Of a stretch of 64,000 nucleotides of DNA, positions 24,915 to 33,637 are shown piece after piece (within the stretch, counting starts at the first letter, position 1; each line of letters begins with the position of its first letter). The DNA comes from Pelagibacterales bacterium SAG-MED49 (lineage in GTDB: Bacteria > Pseudomonadota > Alphaproteobacteria > Pelagibacterales > Pelagibacteraceae), in the NCBI GenBank assembly GCA_014653365.1, contig JACWEQ010000003.1, positions 1-64,000 on the forward strand, given 5' to 3'. The notes beneath the pieces are model-generated. The model did no database searches and was not told where the DNA came from. It saw only the letters and a list, made by a program, of their open reading frames with translations. The position numbers were made by a program, and so were the translations under genes.

Positions 24915-27900
24915 ATGAGTAAAAAATTACTTGTCCCAGACATTGGAGACTTTGAAGAAGTTGAAGTTATTGAAATTCTTGTAAAACAAGGTGATCAAAT
25001 AAATATAAATGATCCAGTAATTACAATAGAGAGTGATAAATCTAGTGTTGAAATCCCATCAAATATTTCTGGAACCATTAAAACTGTAGCGGTTAAAGTT
25101 GGAGATAAAGTTTCAAAGGGAGATTTACTTTTAAATCTTAACTTATCTGATCAAGGCCATTTAGATAAACCGATACCAAAAGATACCGAGAGCATTATTA
25201 AGCAAGCCGAAGCAGCTATGACAAAAAAAAAAGAAGAAAACATAACTCTTCAAAAACCAGCTCAAGAAAAAAAGCAATCAATTATTCAAGTAAACAATGA
25301 TAGTGACTTAGATCCACTTGAAACTCAAGATTGGATAGAATCTTTATCAGCAGTTATTTCAAAAGACGGAAATCAAAGAGCTCATTTTTTAATTAAAGAA
25401 TTAATCAACAAAGCATATCGTGAGGGTGCAAATATTCCATATACTCAAAATACACCTTATATAAATACAATCCCTCCAGAGTCAGAAGTAAAATCTAATG
25501 GAGATCAAAATATTGAAAGAAGAATTAGATCTTTAATTAGATGGAATGCAGCTGCGATGGTAGTGAGAGCAAATAAAAAATTCCCTGAACTAGGTGGTCA
25601 TATAGGTACTTTTGCATCAGCTGCTACATTATATGATGTTGGAATGAATCATTTTTGGAGAGCTAAAAATAATAAATTTGGGGGAGATTTAGTTTATTTT
25701 CAAGGCCACAGTGCCCCAGGTATGTATGCTAGAGCATTTTTAGAAGGAAGATTAAATGAAAAACAATTAGATAGTTTTAGACAAGAGGTAAAACCAGGTG
25801 GGCTTTCCTCGTACCCACATCCTTGGTTGATGCCAAATTTTTGGCAGTTTCCAACAGTTTCAATGGGCCTAGGTCCTATGCTTGCAATTTATCAAGCAAG
25901 ATACATGAAATATTTAATTAATAGAGGACTTATAAAAGATGAGGGTCGAAAAGTTTGGGCATTTTTAGGAGATGGTGAGATGGATGAACCAGAGTCCATG
26001 GGTGCAATAGGACTGGCTGCTAGAGAAAAATTAGATAATTTAATATTTGTTGTTAATTGTAATTTACAAAGACTAGATGGCCCCGTAAGAGGTAATGGAA
26101 AAATAATTCAAGAATTAGAGGGTAGCTTTCGAGGCGCTGGCTGGAATGTAATAAAAGTAATTTGGGGTTCTTATTGGGACTCTTTAATTGCTAATGATAA
26201 AACTGGTCATTTAGTAAAAATCATGAATGAAACAGTTGATGGTGAATATCAAGCAATGAAAGCTAGAGATGGAGCTTACGTCAGAGAGAAGTTTTTTGGC
26301 AAATATCCTGAGACAAAAGAATTAGTTTCTAGTTTGTCGGACAAAGATATTTGGCGACTAAATAGAGGAGGTCATGACCCCCATAAAGTGTATGCAGCCT
26401 ATGATAAAGCTTCAAAAAATGAGGGCAGTCCTACTGTTATTATAGCCAAGTCTATCAAAGGATATGGCATGGGAAAAACTGGTGAAAGTGTAAATACCAC
26501 CCACCAAACTAAAAAATTAGATGTAGATGACTTATTATATTACAGAGATCGTTTTGATGTTCCCTTAACTGATGAGCAGGTAAGAAATATTGAATATTTT
26601 AAACCTGATGAAAAATCTGCAGAAATTAAATATTTAAAGGAGAGAAGATTGAATTTAGGTGGTTTCTTACCTGAAAGAACAACTTACGCAAAACCTATTA
26701 AAGCTCCATCAAAAGATATTTTTGATTTTATGAAAATATCAACAGGTGAAAAAGAAATGTCTACCACAATGGCAATGGTTAGAATGTTTACTAACTTACT
26801 TAGAGATAAAAATATTTCTCCAAGACTGGTTCCAATAATTCCTGACGAGGCAAGAACATTTGGAATGGAAGGATTTTTTCAAAAAATTGGAATATATGCT
26901 CACGAAGGTCAAAAGTATGAACCTGAAGACTCAGCACAGTTAAGTTCTTATAGAGAAGATAAAAGTGGACAAGTATTAGAAGAAGGAATTAATGAGGCGG
27001 GTGCAATGTCCTCATGGATAGCAGCTGCAACTTCATACACTAATCATGATGTTGAAATGATACCAATCTATATATTTTATTCAATGTTTGGTTTTCAAAG
27101 AATAGGTGATCTTGCATGGGCAGCAGGAGATAGTCAAGCAAGAGGATTTTTAATTGGAGCTACAGCTGGTAGAACAACCTTAGCAGGAGAAGGTCTTCAA
27201 CACCAAGATGGACACAGTCATTTAATAGCTTCAACTATTCCAAATTGTGTAACTTATGATCCAACTTTTCATTATGAGCTTGCAGTAATTTTTAGAGAAG
27301 GTTTAAGAAGAATGCATGAAAAGAAAGAAAATATTTTTTATTATATAACTACCATGAATGAAAATTATTCACATCCTGAGATGCCAAAAGATAAAAATTG
27401 TGAAGAAGGAATTCTTAAAGGAATGTATAAAATCACAGAATTTAACAAGTTTAAGAAAATAAAAATTCAACTTTTAGGGTCAGGCACGATATTACGTGAA
27501 ATGATGGCTGCAGCAGAAGTACTTCAAAATGAATATCAAATTGATAGTGAAATTTGGAGTGTAACTAGCTTTAACGAATTAAGAAAAGATGGAATGGAAG
27601 TTGAAAGATATAATCTTTTAAATCCAGATAAAGAACAAAAAATTCCTTTTGTGGAAAAATGTTTAGGTAAATCTGAAGGACCAATTATGGCAGCATCTGA
27701 TTATATGAGAATGAATTCAGACCAAATTAGACCATATACAAATAAAAGTTTTTACTCTCTTGGAACTGATGGTTTTGGTAGAAGTGACACTAGAAAAAAT
27801 CTTAGAAAATTTTTTGAAGTAGATAAAGAGCATTTAGTTGCCTATGGTTTAAGTGTATTGGCAAAGGAGCAGTTGATAGCATCGAAATATGCAAAAGAAG

Positions 27901-27953
27901 CAATAAAGAAATATAATATTGATGGCGAAAAACCAATGCCAACTAAGCTTTAG
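24915..27953 (+). CDS. aceE: pyruvate dehydrogenase E1 with N-terminal lipoyl domain
   Basis: Thiamine-diphosphate-dependent E1 of the pyruvate dehydrogenase complex, homodimeric AceE type. The 1012 residues have two parts. Residues 1-78 are a complete lipoyl domain with the lipoylation lysine at about 42 (ESDKSSVEIPS). After a charged linker, the E1 proper starts near residue 138 (QDWIESLSAVI) and contains the ThDP motif GDGEMDEPES with its distal NCNLQRLDGP, plus an HQDGHSHL region. AceE in E. coli has no lipoyl domain, so this is a fusion of a normally E2-borne module. The E2 gene follows after one base. Confidence 0.95.
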   Translation: MSKKLLVPDIGDFEEVEVIEILVKQGDQININDPVITIESDKSSVEIPSNISGTIKTVAVKVGDKVSKGDLLLNLNLSDQGHLDKPIPKDTESIIKQAEAAMTKKKEENITLQKPAQEKKQSIIQVNNDSDLDPLETQDWIESLSAVISKDGNQRAHFLIKELINKAYREGANIPYTQNTPYINTIPPESEVKSNGDQNIERRIRSLIRWNAAAMVVRANKKFPELGGHIGTFASAATLYDVGMNHFWRAKNNKFGGDLVYFQGHSAPGMYARAFLEGRLNEKQLDSFRQEVKPGGLSSYPHPWLMPNFWQFPTVSMGLGPMLAIYQARYMKYLINRGLIKDEGRKVWAFLGDGEMDEPESMGAIGLAAREKLDNLIFVVNCNLQRLDGPVRGNGKIIQELEGSFRGAGWNVIKVIWGSYWDSLIANDKTGHLVKIMNETVDGEYQAMKARDGAYVREKFFGKYPETKELVSSLSDKDIWRLNRGGHDPHKVYAAYDKASKNEGSPTVIIAKSIKGYGMGKTGESVNTTHQTKKLDVDDLLYYRDRFDVPLTDEQVRNIEYFKPDEKSAEIKYLKERRLNLGGFLPERTTYAKPIKAPSKDIFDFMKISTGEKEMSTTMAMVRMFTNLLRDKNISPRLVPIIPDEARTFGMEGFFQKIGIYAHEGQKYEPEDSAQLSSYREDKSGQVLEEGINEAGAMSSWIAAATSYTNHDVEMIPIYIFYSMFGFQRIGDLAWAAGDSQARGFLIGATAGRTTLAGEGLQHQDGHSHLIASTIPNCVTYDPTFHYELAVIFREGLRRMHEKKENIFYYITTMNENYSHPEMPKDKNCEEGILKGMYKITEFNKFKKIKIQLLGSGTILREMMAAAEVLQNEYQIDSEIWSVTSFNELRKDGMEVERYNLLNPDKEQKIPFVEKCLGKSEGPIMAASDYMRMNSDQIRPYTNKSFYSLGTDGFGRSDTRKNLRKFFEVDKEHLVAYGLSVLAKEQLIASKYAKEAIKKYNIDGEKPMPTKL

Positions 27954-27954
27954 A

Positions 27955-29214
27955 ATGTCTAATCAAGAAATAAAAGTTCCAAATATAGGTGATTTTGAAA
28001 ATGTAGAGGTAATTGAAGTTTTAGTTTCTGAAGGTCAATCAATTTTAAAAAACGACCCATTGATTACAATTGAAAGTGACAAATCTAGTGTCGAAATTCC
28101 AGCCTCTTATGAGGGCTTAGTTAAATCAATTAATATTAAAGTAGGAGATAAAGTTTCAGAGGGGGATTTAATATTAATTTTAGAGAACACATCAAAAATA
28201 AAAGAAAATGTTAAAGAAAAACCACAAACCGAAAAAGAGTTTAAAAAAATCAAAGTAATAAAACCAGAAATAGAACAAATTTTAAAAAACAATAATAGTG
28301 TCAACGATATTTTGCCTGCGAGTCCAAAGGTTCGAAAATTTGCAAGAGAACTTGGCGTAGATATTAATCAGGTTGAAGGAAGTGAGAAGGGTGGAAGAGT
28401 TATTGAAGATGATGTTAAAAGATATGTCTCATCTAAAACTAAAAATAATAATGAAACCAAACAAAGTAAACAAGATAAAATAAAAAATGAATTTGAACAC
28501 TCTGATTTTGGTGAAATTGAGATTAAGGATATTCCTAGAGTAAAAAAATTAGCTTCAACTTATTTAGTTAATTCTTGGAATACTATTCCCCATGTAACGA
28601 ATCATGATGAAGTTGATGTTACAGAAATGGAAAATTTTAGAAGTTCTTTAACTGATATTTATACAGGGGAAAAAATAAAAATTACCCCTTTAGCATTTAT
28701 AATAAAAGCGCTTGTCGCTTCATTAAAAAAATTTCCGAGTTTTAATTCATCTATTGATGATATTGAAAACGGAAAAATGACACTTAAAAAATATTATCAT
28801 ATTGGAATTGCAGTCGATACAACTAATGGATTAATGGTTCCAAAAATTAGAAATGCTAATAATAAGAAAATTTCTATACTAGGTAGGGAGTTAAAAGAAG
28901 TAAGTGAACTTTGTAGAAATCTTAAAATTGATAAAAAAGAATTATTTGGTGGATCGATGACTATCACAAGTTTAGGAGGAATAGGTGGATCTTTTTTTAC
29001 ACCAATAATAAACTTTCCAGAAGTTGCAATTCTTGGAGTGGGTAAATCACAAAAGAAACAAATATTTATTGATGGAAAGTTTCAAACACGAATAATGTTG
29101 CCAATATCTTTATCTTATGATCATAGAATTATTGATGGAGCAGAAGCTGCAAGATTTAATAATGATTTAAAAGAAAATCTAGGTAGCAATTTTGCATATA
29201 AATTAGCAATATAA
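27955..29214 (+). CDS. aceF: dihydrolipoamide acetyltransferase E2 of pyruvate dehydrogenase
   Basis: Core acetyltransferase transferring acetyl groups from lipoamide to CoA. The 419 residues have one lipoyl domain (1-78, Lys 43 in ESDKSSVEIPA), a peripheral-subunit-binding domain (SPKVRKFARELGVD, about 122-158), and the catalytic domain with LSYDHRIIDGAEAARF near the C-terminus. The ATG at 27955 gives the conserved SNQEIKVPNIGDF start; an in-frame upstream codon at 27919 lies within aceE. No E3 (lpd) is next to it. Its lipoyl domain closely resembles that fused to E1, suggesting duplication. Confidence 0.95.
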   Translation: MSNQEIKVPNIGDFENVEVIEVLVSEGQSILKNDPLITIESDKSSVEIPASYEGLVKSINIKVGDKVSEGDLILILENTSKIKENVKEKPQTEKEFKKIKVIKPEIEQILKNNNSVNDILPASPKVRKFARELGVDINQVEGSEKGGRVIEDDVKRYVSSKTKNNNETKQSKQDKIKNEFEHSDFGEIEIKDIPRVKKLASTYLVNSWNTIPHVTNHDEVDVTEMENFRSSLTDIYTGEKIKITPLAFIIKALVASLKKFPSFNSSIDDIENGKMTLKKYYHIGIAVDTTNGLMVPKIRNANNKKISILGRELKEVSELCRNLKIDKKELFGGSMTITSLGGIGGSFFTPIINFPEVAILGVGKSQKKQIFIDGKFQTRIMLPISLSYDHRIIDGAEAARFNNDLKENLGSNFAYKLAI

Positions 29215-29244
29215 TTTTTCAAAAAAATAAATTAAATTCAAAAA

Positions 29245-30339
29245 ATGATAGAAAATATTAAAATTTTACCTGACAGTTTACATGTAAAATTTAAAAATAA
29301 GCTTGATGATAATTTTCCAAACATTTGGTTAAGAGATCACGCAAAAGATGATGAAAATTGGGATCAAAGAAGCCACCAAAGAAAAACACATACTGCTAAC
29401 TTGGATCCAAAATTGTTTATTGAAAATGCATCTGTTAGTGAAAATGGTGATTATATTAATATTCTTTGGTCAGATTCTAAAAGTGTTATTAAATACTCAA
29501 CTGAATTTTTACAAAATAATTCAATAAATAAAGATACTAAAAATCAAAATTTTTTTTTATGGAAAAACGAAGATATAAGTGATCAAATTTATTTAAATTA
29601 TAACGATGTATTGTCTAAAGATGGTTTTAAATTTTTTCTAAAAAATTTATACGAATATGGCTTTTGTGTAATAACTAACTGTGAAACTAGCATGAAATCA
29701 GTTGAAACAATTGCAAATAAGATTGGGTATATAAGACAATCGATTTTTGGAGGATTGTGGGAATTTGAGTCAAATGAAAATATGGCTGATAGTGCTTATA
29801 CTCAAGAGGAACTTAGACCACATACCGACTCTACTTATAGTAAGGATGCTCCAGGACTTCAGCTATTGTTGTGTTGTGATTATAGTGCAACTGGTGGAGA
29901 GTCTATTATGGTTGATGGCTTTAAAATTGCAGAAACTTTAAAAAAAGAAAAAGAAATATTTGATATTCTTTCAAATATAGAAGTTCCAGGAAGATATGTT
30001 GGTGATGGTGTAATATTAGAAGCTAGTAGACCGATTTTTAGATTAAATTCTAAAAAAGAATTACTTCAAGTAAGTTTTAATAATTATGACCGAGCTGAAT
30101 TTAGAATTGAAAATGAATTGATGATCAAATTTTATGATGCAATTAAAAAATTTGATAACTTATCTAATAAAACTGAATTTCAATGGAGACATATTTTAAA
30201 ACCAGGAGAACTTTTAATTTTTAACAATTGGAGAATTCTACATGGACGAGGTTCTTTTAAAGGAAAAAGAAAAATGTCTGGTTGTTATATTAATATGGAA
30301 GATTTTGAAAGTATCTGTAAAGTTAACAAGCTGTATTAA
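29245..30339 (+). CDS. gamma-butyrobetaine hydroxylase-like 2-oxoglutarate dioxygenase
   Basis: Fe(II)/2-oxoglutarate-dependent oxygenase of the TauD/GBBH superfamily. The 364 residues have the N-terminal DUF971-like zinc/fold domain (NIWLRDHAKDDENWDQRS, 1-95) followed by the double-stranded beta-helix domain. That domain carries iron ligands HTD (PHTDSTYS) and the distal His in ILHGRGSF, with the 2-oxoglutarate Arg shortly after. Members hydroxylate gamma-butyrobetaine or trimethyllysine in carnitine metabolism or related quaternary amines. SAR11 cells commonly degrade methylated amines, but the substrate here is inferred. Confidence 0.85.
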   Translation: MIENIKILPDSLHVKFKNKLDDNFPNIWLRDHAKDDENWDQRSHQRKTHTANLDPKLFIENASVSENGDYINILWSDSKSVIKYSTEFLQNNSINKDTKNQNFFLWKNEDISDQIYLNYNDVLSKDGFKFFLKNLYEYGFCVITNCETSMKSVETIANKIGYIRQSIFGGLWEFESNENMADSAYTQEELRPHTDSTYSKDAPGLQLLLCCDYSATGGESIMVDGFKIAETLKKEKEIFDILSNIEVPGRYVGDGVILEASRPIFRLNSKKELLQVSFNNYDRAEFRIENELMIKFYDAIKKFDNLSNKTEFQWRHILKPGELLIFNNWRILHGRGSFKGKRKMSGCYINMEDFESICKVNKLY

Positions 30340-30364
30340 AATATCTTAAATTTATAAATCAAGT

Positions 30365-31264
30365 ATGACAAAATCTTTATCGATAGTTTGCGCTTTAGTT
30401 ACAACATTTATTTGGGGAACCGCTTTCATTGCTCAAGATACAGGAATGGACAATATTGGTCCTTTAACTTTTAATGCCGCACGTTTTCTTGTTGGGTTTA
30501 TAGCAATATTACCATTTGCATTATTATTTGAAAAAAAAAAAATTATTAGTCAAATTAATGTAAATAAAAAAAAATTTTTTAAATATCTTGTCTTTATGGG
30601 CTTTTCACTATTTTTGGGTACATCTTTGCAACAAGCCTCTCTTCAATACACAAACGTTGCAAATGCTGCATTTTTTACTGTTTTTTATGTACCTTTAGTT
30701 CCGTTATTATTATTTTTCATGTACTCTCAAAAAGTTCATTGGAGTATTTGGCCCTCCATTGGTCTTTGTGTGTATGGTGTGTATTTATTGAGTAATTTTT
30801 CTGATGCAGAAATCATGAAAGGTGATGCTTTAGTAATTTTATGCTCATTATTTTGGGCTTTTCACATAATTTTTGCAGGTAAATTTATGAAAGTATTTGA
30901 TATCCCAATGTTTTATGCTGCATTGCAAGCAATATTTGTAGCCACATTATCAATTATTTCAGCTTATACTTTTGAAGATGTTGTATTATCAAATATTCTT
31001 TTAGAAAGCTCATCTATAATTTATGCTGGTGTTTTATCTGGTGGTATTGCGTTTACTCTGCAAATGTTTGCACAAAAAAATATTGAAGAAGCTCCAGCAG
31101 CAATCATATATTCTCTTGAGGGAGTTTTCGCAGTAATTGCAGCATGGATAATCTTAGACCAAATACTAGATATTGATAATATTATAGGATGTATTTTAAT
31201 ATTAATGGCTGTTATTTTTTCTCAACTTGCTCCTGAAATTAATAAAACTAAATATAAATTATAA
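30365..31264 (+). CDS. EamA/DMT-family transporter
   Basis: A 299-residue integral membrane protein with ten hydrophobic segments in two homologous EamA halves (first half starting LVTTFIWGTAFIAQD, second around CSLFWAFHIIFAGKF). DMT permeases export or import small metabolites such as amino acids. No substrate can be read from the sequence. It follows the dioxygenase by 25 bases and may be co-transcribed, which would fit uptake or efflux of a related compound. The 3' end overlaps convergent uppP by 17 bases. Confidence 0.86.
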   Translation: MTKSLSIVCALVTTFIWGTAFIAQDTGMDNIGPLTFNAARFLVGFIAILPFALLFEKKKIISQINVNKKKFFKYLVFMGFSLFLGTSLQQASLQYTNVANAAFFTVFYVPLVPLLLFFMYSQKVHWSIWPSIGLCVYGVYLLSNFSDAEIMKGDALVILCSLFWAFHIIFAGKFMKVFDIPMFYAALQAIFVATLSIISAYTFEDVVLSNILLESSSIIYAGVLSGGIAFTLQMFAQKNIEEAPAAIIYSLEGVFAVIAAWIILDQILDIDNIIGCILILMAVIFSQLAPEINKTKYKL

Positions 31265-32015
31265 AGAATAAAACTAAAGCTATTATAATTCTATAAATTA
31301 CAAAAGCATTCATAGAAAACTTATTAATGTAATCTAAAAAAAATTTCACTGTTGTAAAAGAAAAAATGAATGAAGATACTATTGCAATGATTACCAAATA
31401 GTTAAATTCAAAAGATTTTTGAAATACATCTTTTAATCCAAGAAAGCTTGCTCCAGCTAAGGCTGGTATTGAAAGTAAAAATGAAATTTTACTTGAGTCT
31501 ACTCTGTTAAATTTTAAAATTCTCGCAACTGTTATCGTGATACCTGCTCTACTTACTCCTGGTATGAGTGAAAATATTTGAAATAATCCTATTATAAGAA
31601 TTGTTTTTATATTGAGATTCGAAGAAATTTTTTTATCAATACGACTTTGGTCGGCAATATATAAAATAACACCAAATATTAAAGTTGCCCAAGCTATTAC
31701 CTTGATATTTCTTAAACTATAAATGATACCTGTTGTATATAAAATATACCCAACAATTATAAGTGGTATGGATCCAAAAATAATTAAACTTAAAAGTCTT
31801 TGATTATTTTTAACATTTAATAATTCTTTTCTAAAAAAATAAATTATTGCAAACAAGGAGCCTAAGTGAAGACTAATATCTATCAATAAGGAGCTAGATT
31901 TAAATTCGTATAAACTTGAAACTAATATTAAATGTGCTGAAGAGCTTATAGGCAAAAACTCAGAAATACCCTGAATTGCAGAAAGAATTAAAACTTCTAT
32001 AATATTTTCAAACAT
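31248..32015 (-). CDS. uppP: undecaprenyl-diphosphatase (BacA type)
   Basis: Membrane phosphatase that recycles undecaprenyl pyrophosphate for peptidoglycan and surface polysaccharide synthesis. The 255-residue, multi-span protein carries both BacA motifs, QGISEFLPISSSAHL near the N-terminus and PGVSRAGITIT around 155, which hold the catalytic Glu/His and Arg/Ser residues. The start at 32015 gives the standard FENIIEVLILSAIQG beginning. It sits alone on the minus strand between two plus-strand groups. Confidence 0.94.
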   Translation of the reverse strand: MFENIIEVLILSAIQGISEFLPISSSAHLILVSSLYEFKSSSLLIDISLHLGSLFAIIYFFRKELLNVKNNQRLLSLIIFGSIPLIIVGYILYTTGIIYSLRNIKVIAWATLIFGVILYIADQSRIDKKISSNLNIKTILIIGLFQIFSLIPGVSRAGITITVARILKFNRVDSSKISFLLSIPALAGASFLGLKDVFQKSFEFNYLVIIAIVSSFIFSFTTVKFFLDYINKFSMNAFVIYRIIIALVLFFIIYI

Positions 32016-32121
32016 TTAATCTTCGTAGCTTAAAAAATATTTATTTAAAACAATTCGATTTATGCATAATAGGTATGCATTTATTAGAAATACCATATAT
32101 TTAAGGTTTAAAAACTATAAT

Positions 32122-32142
32122 TAGGTCATAATATATGACCTA
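32122..32142. promoter_or_regulatory. perfect 9-bp inverted repeat in the gltD leader
   Basis: TAGGTCATA (32122-32130) and TATGACCTA (32134-32142) flank a three-base centre, 56 bases before the chosen gltD start. It can be an operator for a dimeric regulator or a tight 5' UTR hairpin; the following ATTTTAT is too weak to call a terminator. The surrounding 180-base gap also has ATGCATAATAGGTATGCAT (32073-32091). Confidence 0.5.
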
Positions 32143-32197
32143 TTTTATACTTTATTTAATAAAAACAACATATAACTTGCTAAAAATTATAAATATT

Positions 32198-33637
32198 ATG
32201 AATGATAAAATGCTTAAATTCGTTGAAATAGGTCAACAAACTCCACCTAAAAGAGAGGTTGATAAAAGAAAAGGTGATTTTAATGAAATTTATGATGAGT
32301 TTATAAATGATAAGGCAAAAGAACAGTCTAGCAGATGTTCCCAGTGTGGAGTCCCATTTTGTCAAGTTCATTGTCCCTTGAGTAATAATATTCCAGATTG
32401 GTTGAAATTAACCGCTGAAGGAAGGTTAAAAGAAGCATATGAGCTATCTCAAAGTACAAATAATATGCCTGAAGTATGTGGAAGGATATGTCCACAAGAT
32501 AGATTATGTGAAGGTAATTGTGTAATTGAACAATCAGGACATGGAACTGTAACAATTGGTTCAATAGAAAAGTATATTACAGATAATGCTTGGGAAAAAG
32601 GTTGGGTTAAACCTATTAGTGTTTTAAATGAAAAAAATCAAAGTGTTGGAATTATTGGTGCTGGCCCAGCAGGATTAGCTGCAGCAGAACAACTGAGAAA
32701 AAGTGGTTACAAAATTACAGTCTATGACAGATACGACCGAGCTGGTGGTTTATTGATTTATGGTATTCCAAATTTTAAACTAGAAAAAGAAGTTGTCGAA
32801 AGAAGAACTAAACTTTTAAAAGATGGAGGAATTGATTTTGTTCAAAACTTCGAAGTTGGCAAAGATGCAAGTTTAGAACAATTAAGAAAAAAACATGACG
32901 CTATACTAATAGCAACAGGAGTATATAAGGCTAGAGAAATAGATTTACCAGGAAATGATCTTAATAATATTTTCCCAGCAATGGACTTTTTAACTGCTTC
33001 AAATAAAAAAGGCTTAGGAGACAAAGTTGAAATGTTTGATAAGGGTATTTTGAATGCAGAAGGTAAAGACGTGGTTGTTATTGGTGGAGGAGATACGGCA
33101 ATGGATTGTGTAAGAACTTCGATAAGACAAAATGCAAAATCTGTTAAATGTTTATACAGAAGAGATAAAGAAAATATGCCTGGATCAGCAAGAGAAGTTG
33201 CCAATGCTGAAGAAGAGGGTGTTGAGTTTATTTGGTTATCAAGCCCAAAAGAATTTAAAGGAACAAATAAAATTGAAAAATTATTAGTTGATCAGATTAA
33301 ATTAGGTGAACCTGATGAGAGTGGTAGAAGACGACCAGAAATTCAAGTAGGATCAAACTTTGAGATAAAAGCTGATATGGCAATAAAAGCTTTGGGTTTC
33401 GATCCTGAGGATTTGCCTAAACTATTTGATAGCAATGAGTTAAAAGTAACTAAATGGGGAACAATCAAAGCTGATTTTGATACAATGGAAACAAATCTAA
33501 AAGGTGTTTTTGCAGCTGGTGATATAGTAAGAGGAGCTTCATTGGTTGTATGGGCTATAAAAGATGGAAGAGATGCAGCGTCAGCAATAAAAACACATCT
33601 TGAAAATTTAGAAATAAAAACATCGAAGGTTGCCTAA
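32198..33637 (+). CDS. gltD: glutamate synthase [NADPH] small chain
   Basis: FAD/iron-sulfur subunit that passes electrons from NADPH to the large GOGAT subunit. From the ATG at 32198 the product has 479 residues, the family length, beginning MNDKMLKFVEIGQQTP; the open frame extends further upstream but would include the palindrome. Motifs are the Cys-rich CSQCGVPFCQVHCPL and CGRICPQDRLCEGNC, FAD-binding GAGPAGLAAAEQLR, NADPH-binding VVIGGGDTAMDCVR, and the C-terminal FAAGDIVRGASLVVWA. The stop and the gltB start overlap as TAATG. Confidence 0.95.
   Translation: MNDKMLKFVEIGQQTPPKREVDKRKGDFNEIYDEFINDKAKEQSSRCSQCGVPFCQVHCPLSNNIPDWLKLTAEGRLKEAYELSQSTNNMPEVCGRICPQDRLCEGNCVIEQSGHGTVTIGSIEKYITDNAWEKGWVKPISVLNEKNQSVGIIGAGPAGLAAAEQLRKSGYKITVYDRYDRAGGLLIYGIPNFKLEKEVVERRTKLLKDGGIDFVQNFEVGKDASLEQLRKKHDAILIATGVYKAREIDLPGNDLNNIFPAMDFLTASNKKGLGDKVEMFDKGILNAEGKDVVVIGGGDTAMDCVRTSIRQNAKSVKCLYRRDKENMPGSAREVANAEEEGVEFIWLSSPKEFKGTNKIEKLLVDQIKLGEPDESGRRRPEIQVGSNFEIKADMAIKALGFDPEDLPKLFDSNELKVTKWGTIKADFDTMETNLKGVFAAGDIVRGASLVVWAIKDGRDAASAIKTHLENLEIKTSKVA

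Noticed and set aside
32016..32197. Riboswitch (glycine-type) ahead of gltD
   Set aside because: SAR11 uses glycine riboswitches at other genes; no tandem aptamer core or conserved GG-rich elements are seen here, only short inverted repeats.
32135..32197. Longer N-terminus for gltD
   Set aside because: It would start within the inverted repeat and add 21 hydrophobic residues not found in GltD; the start at 32198 gives the family length.
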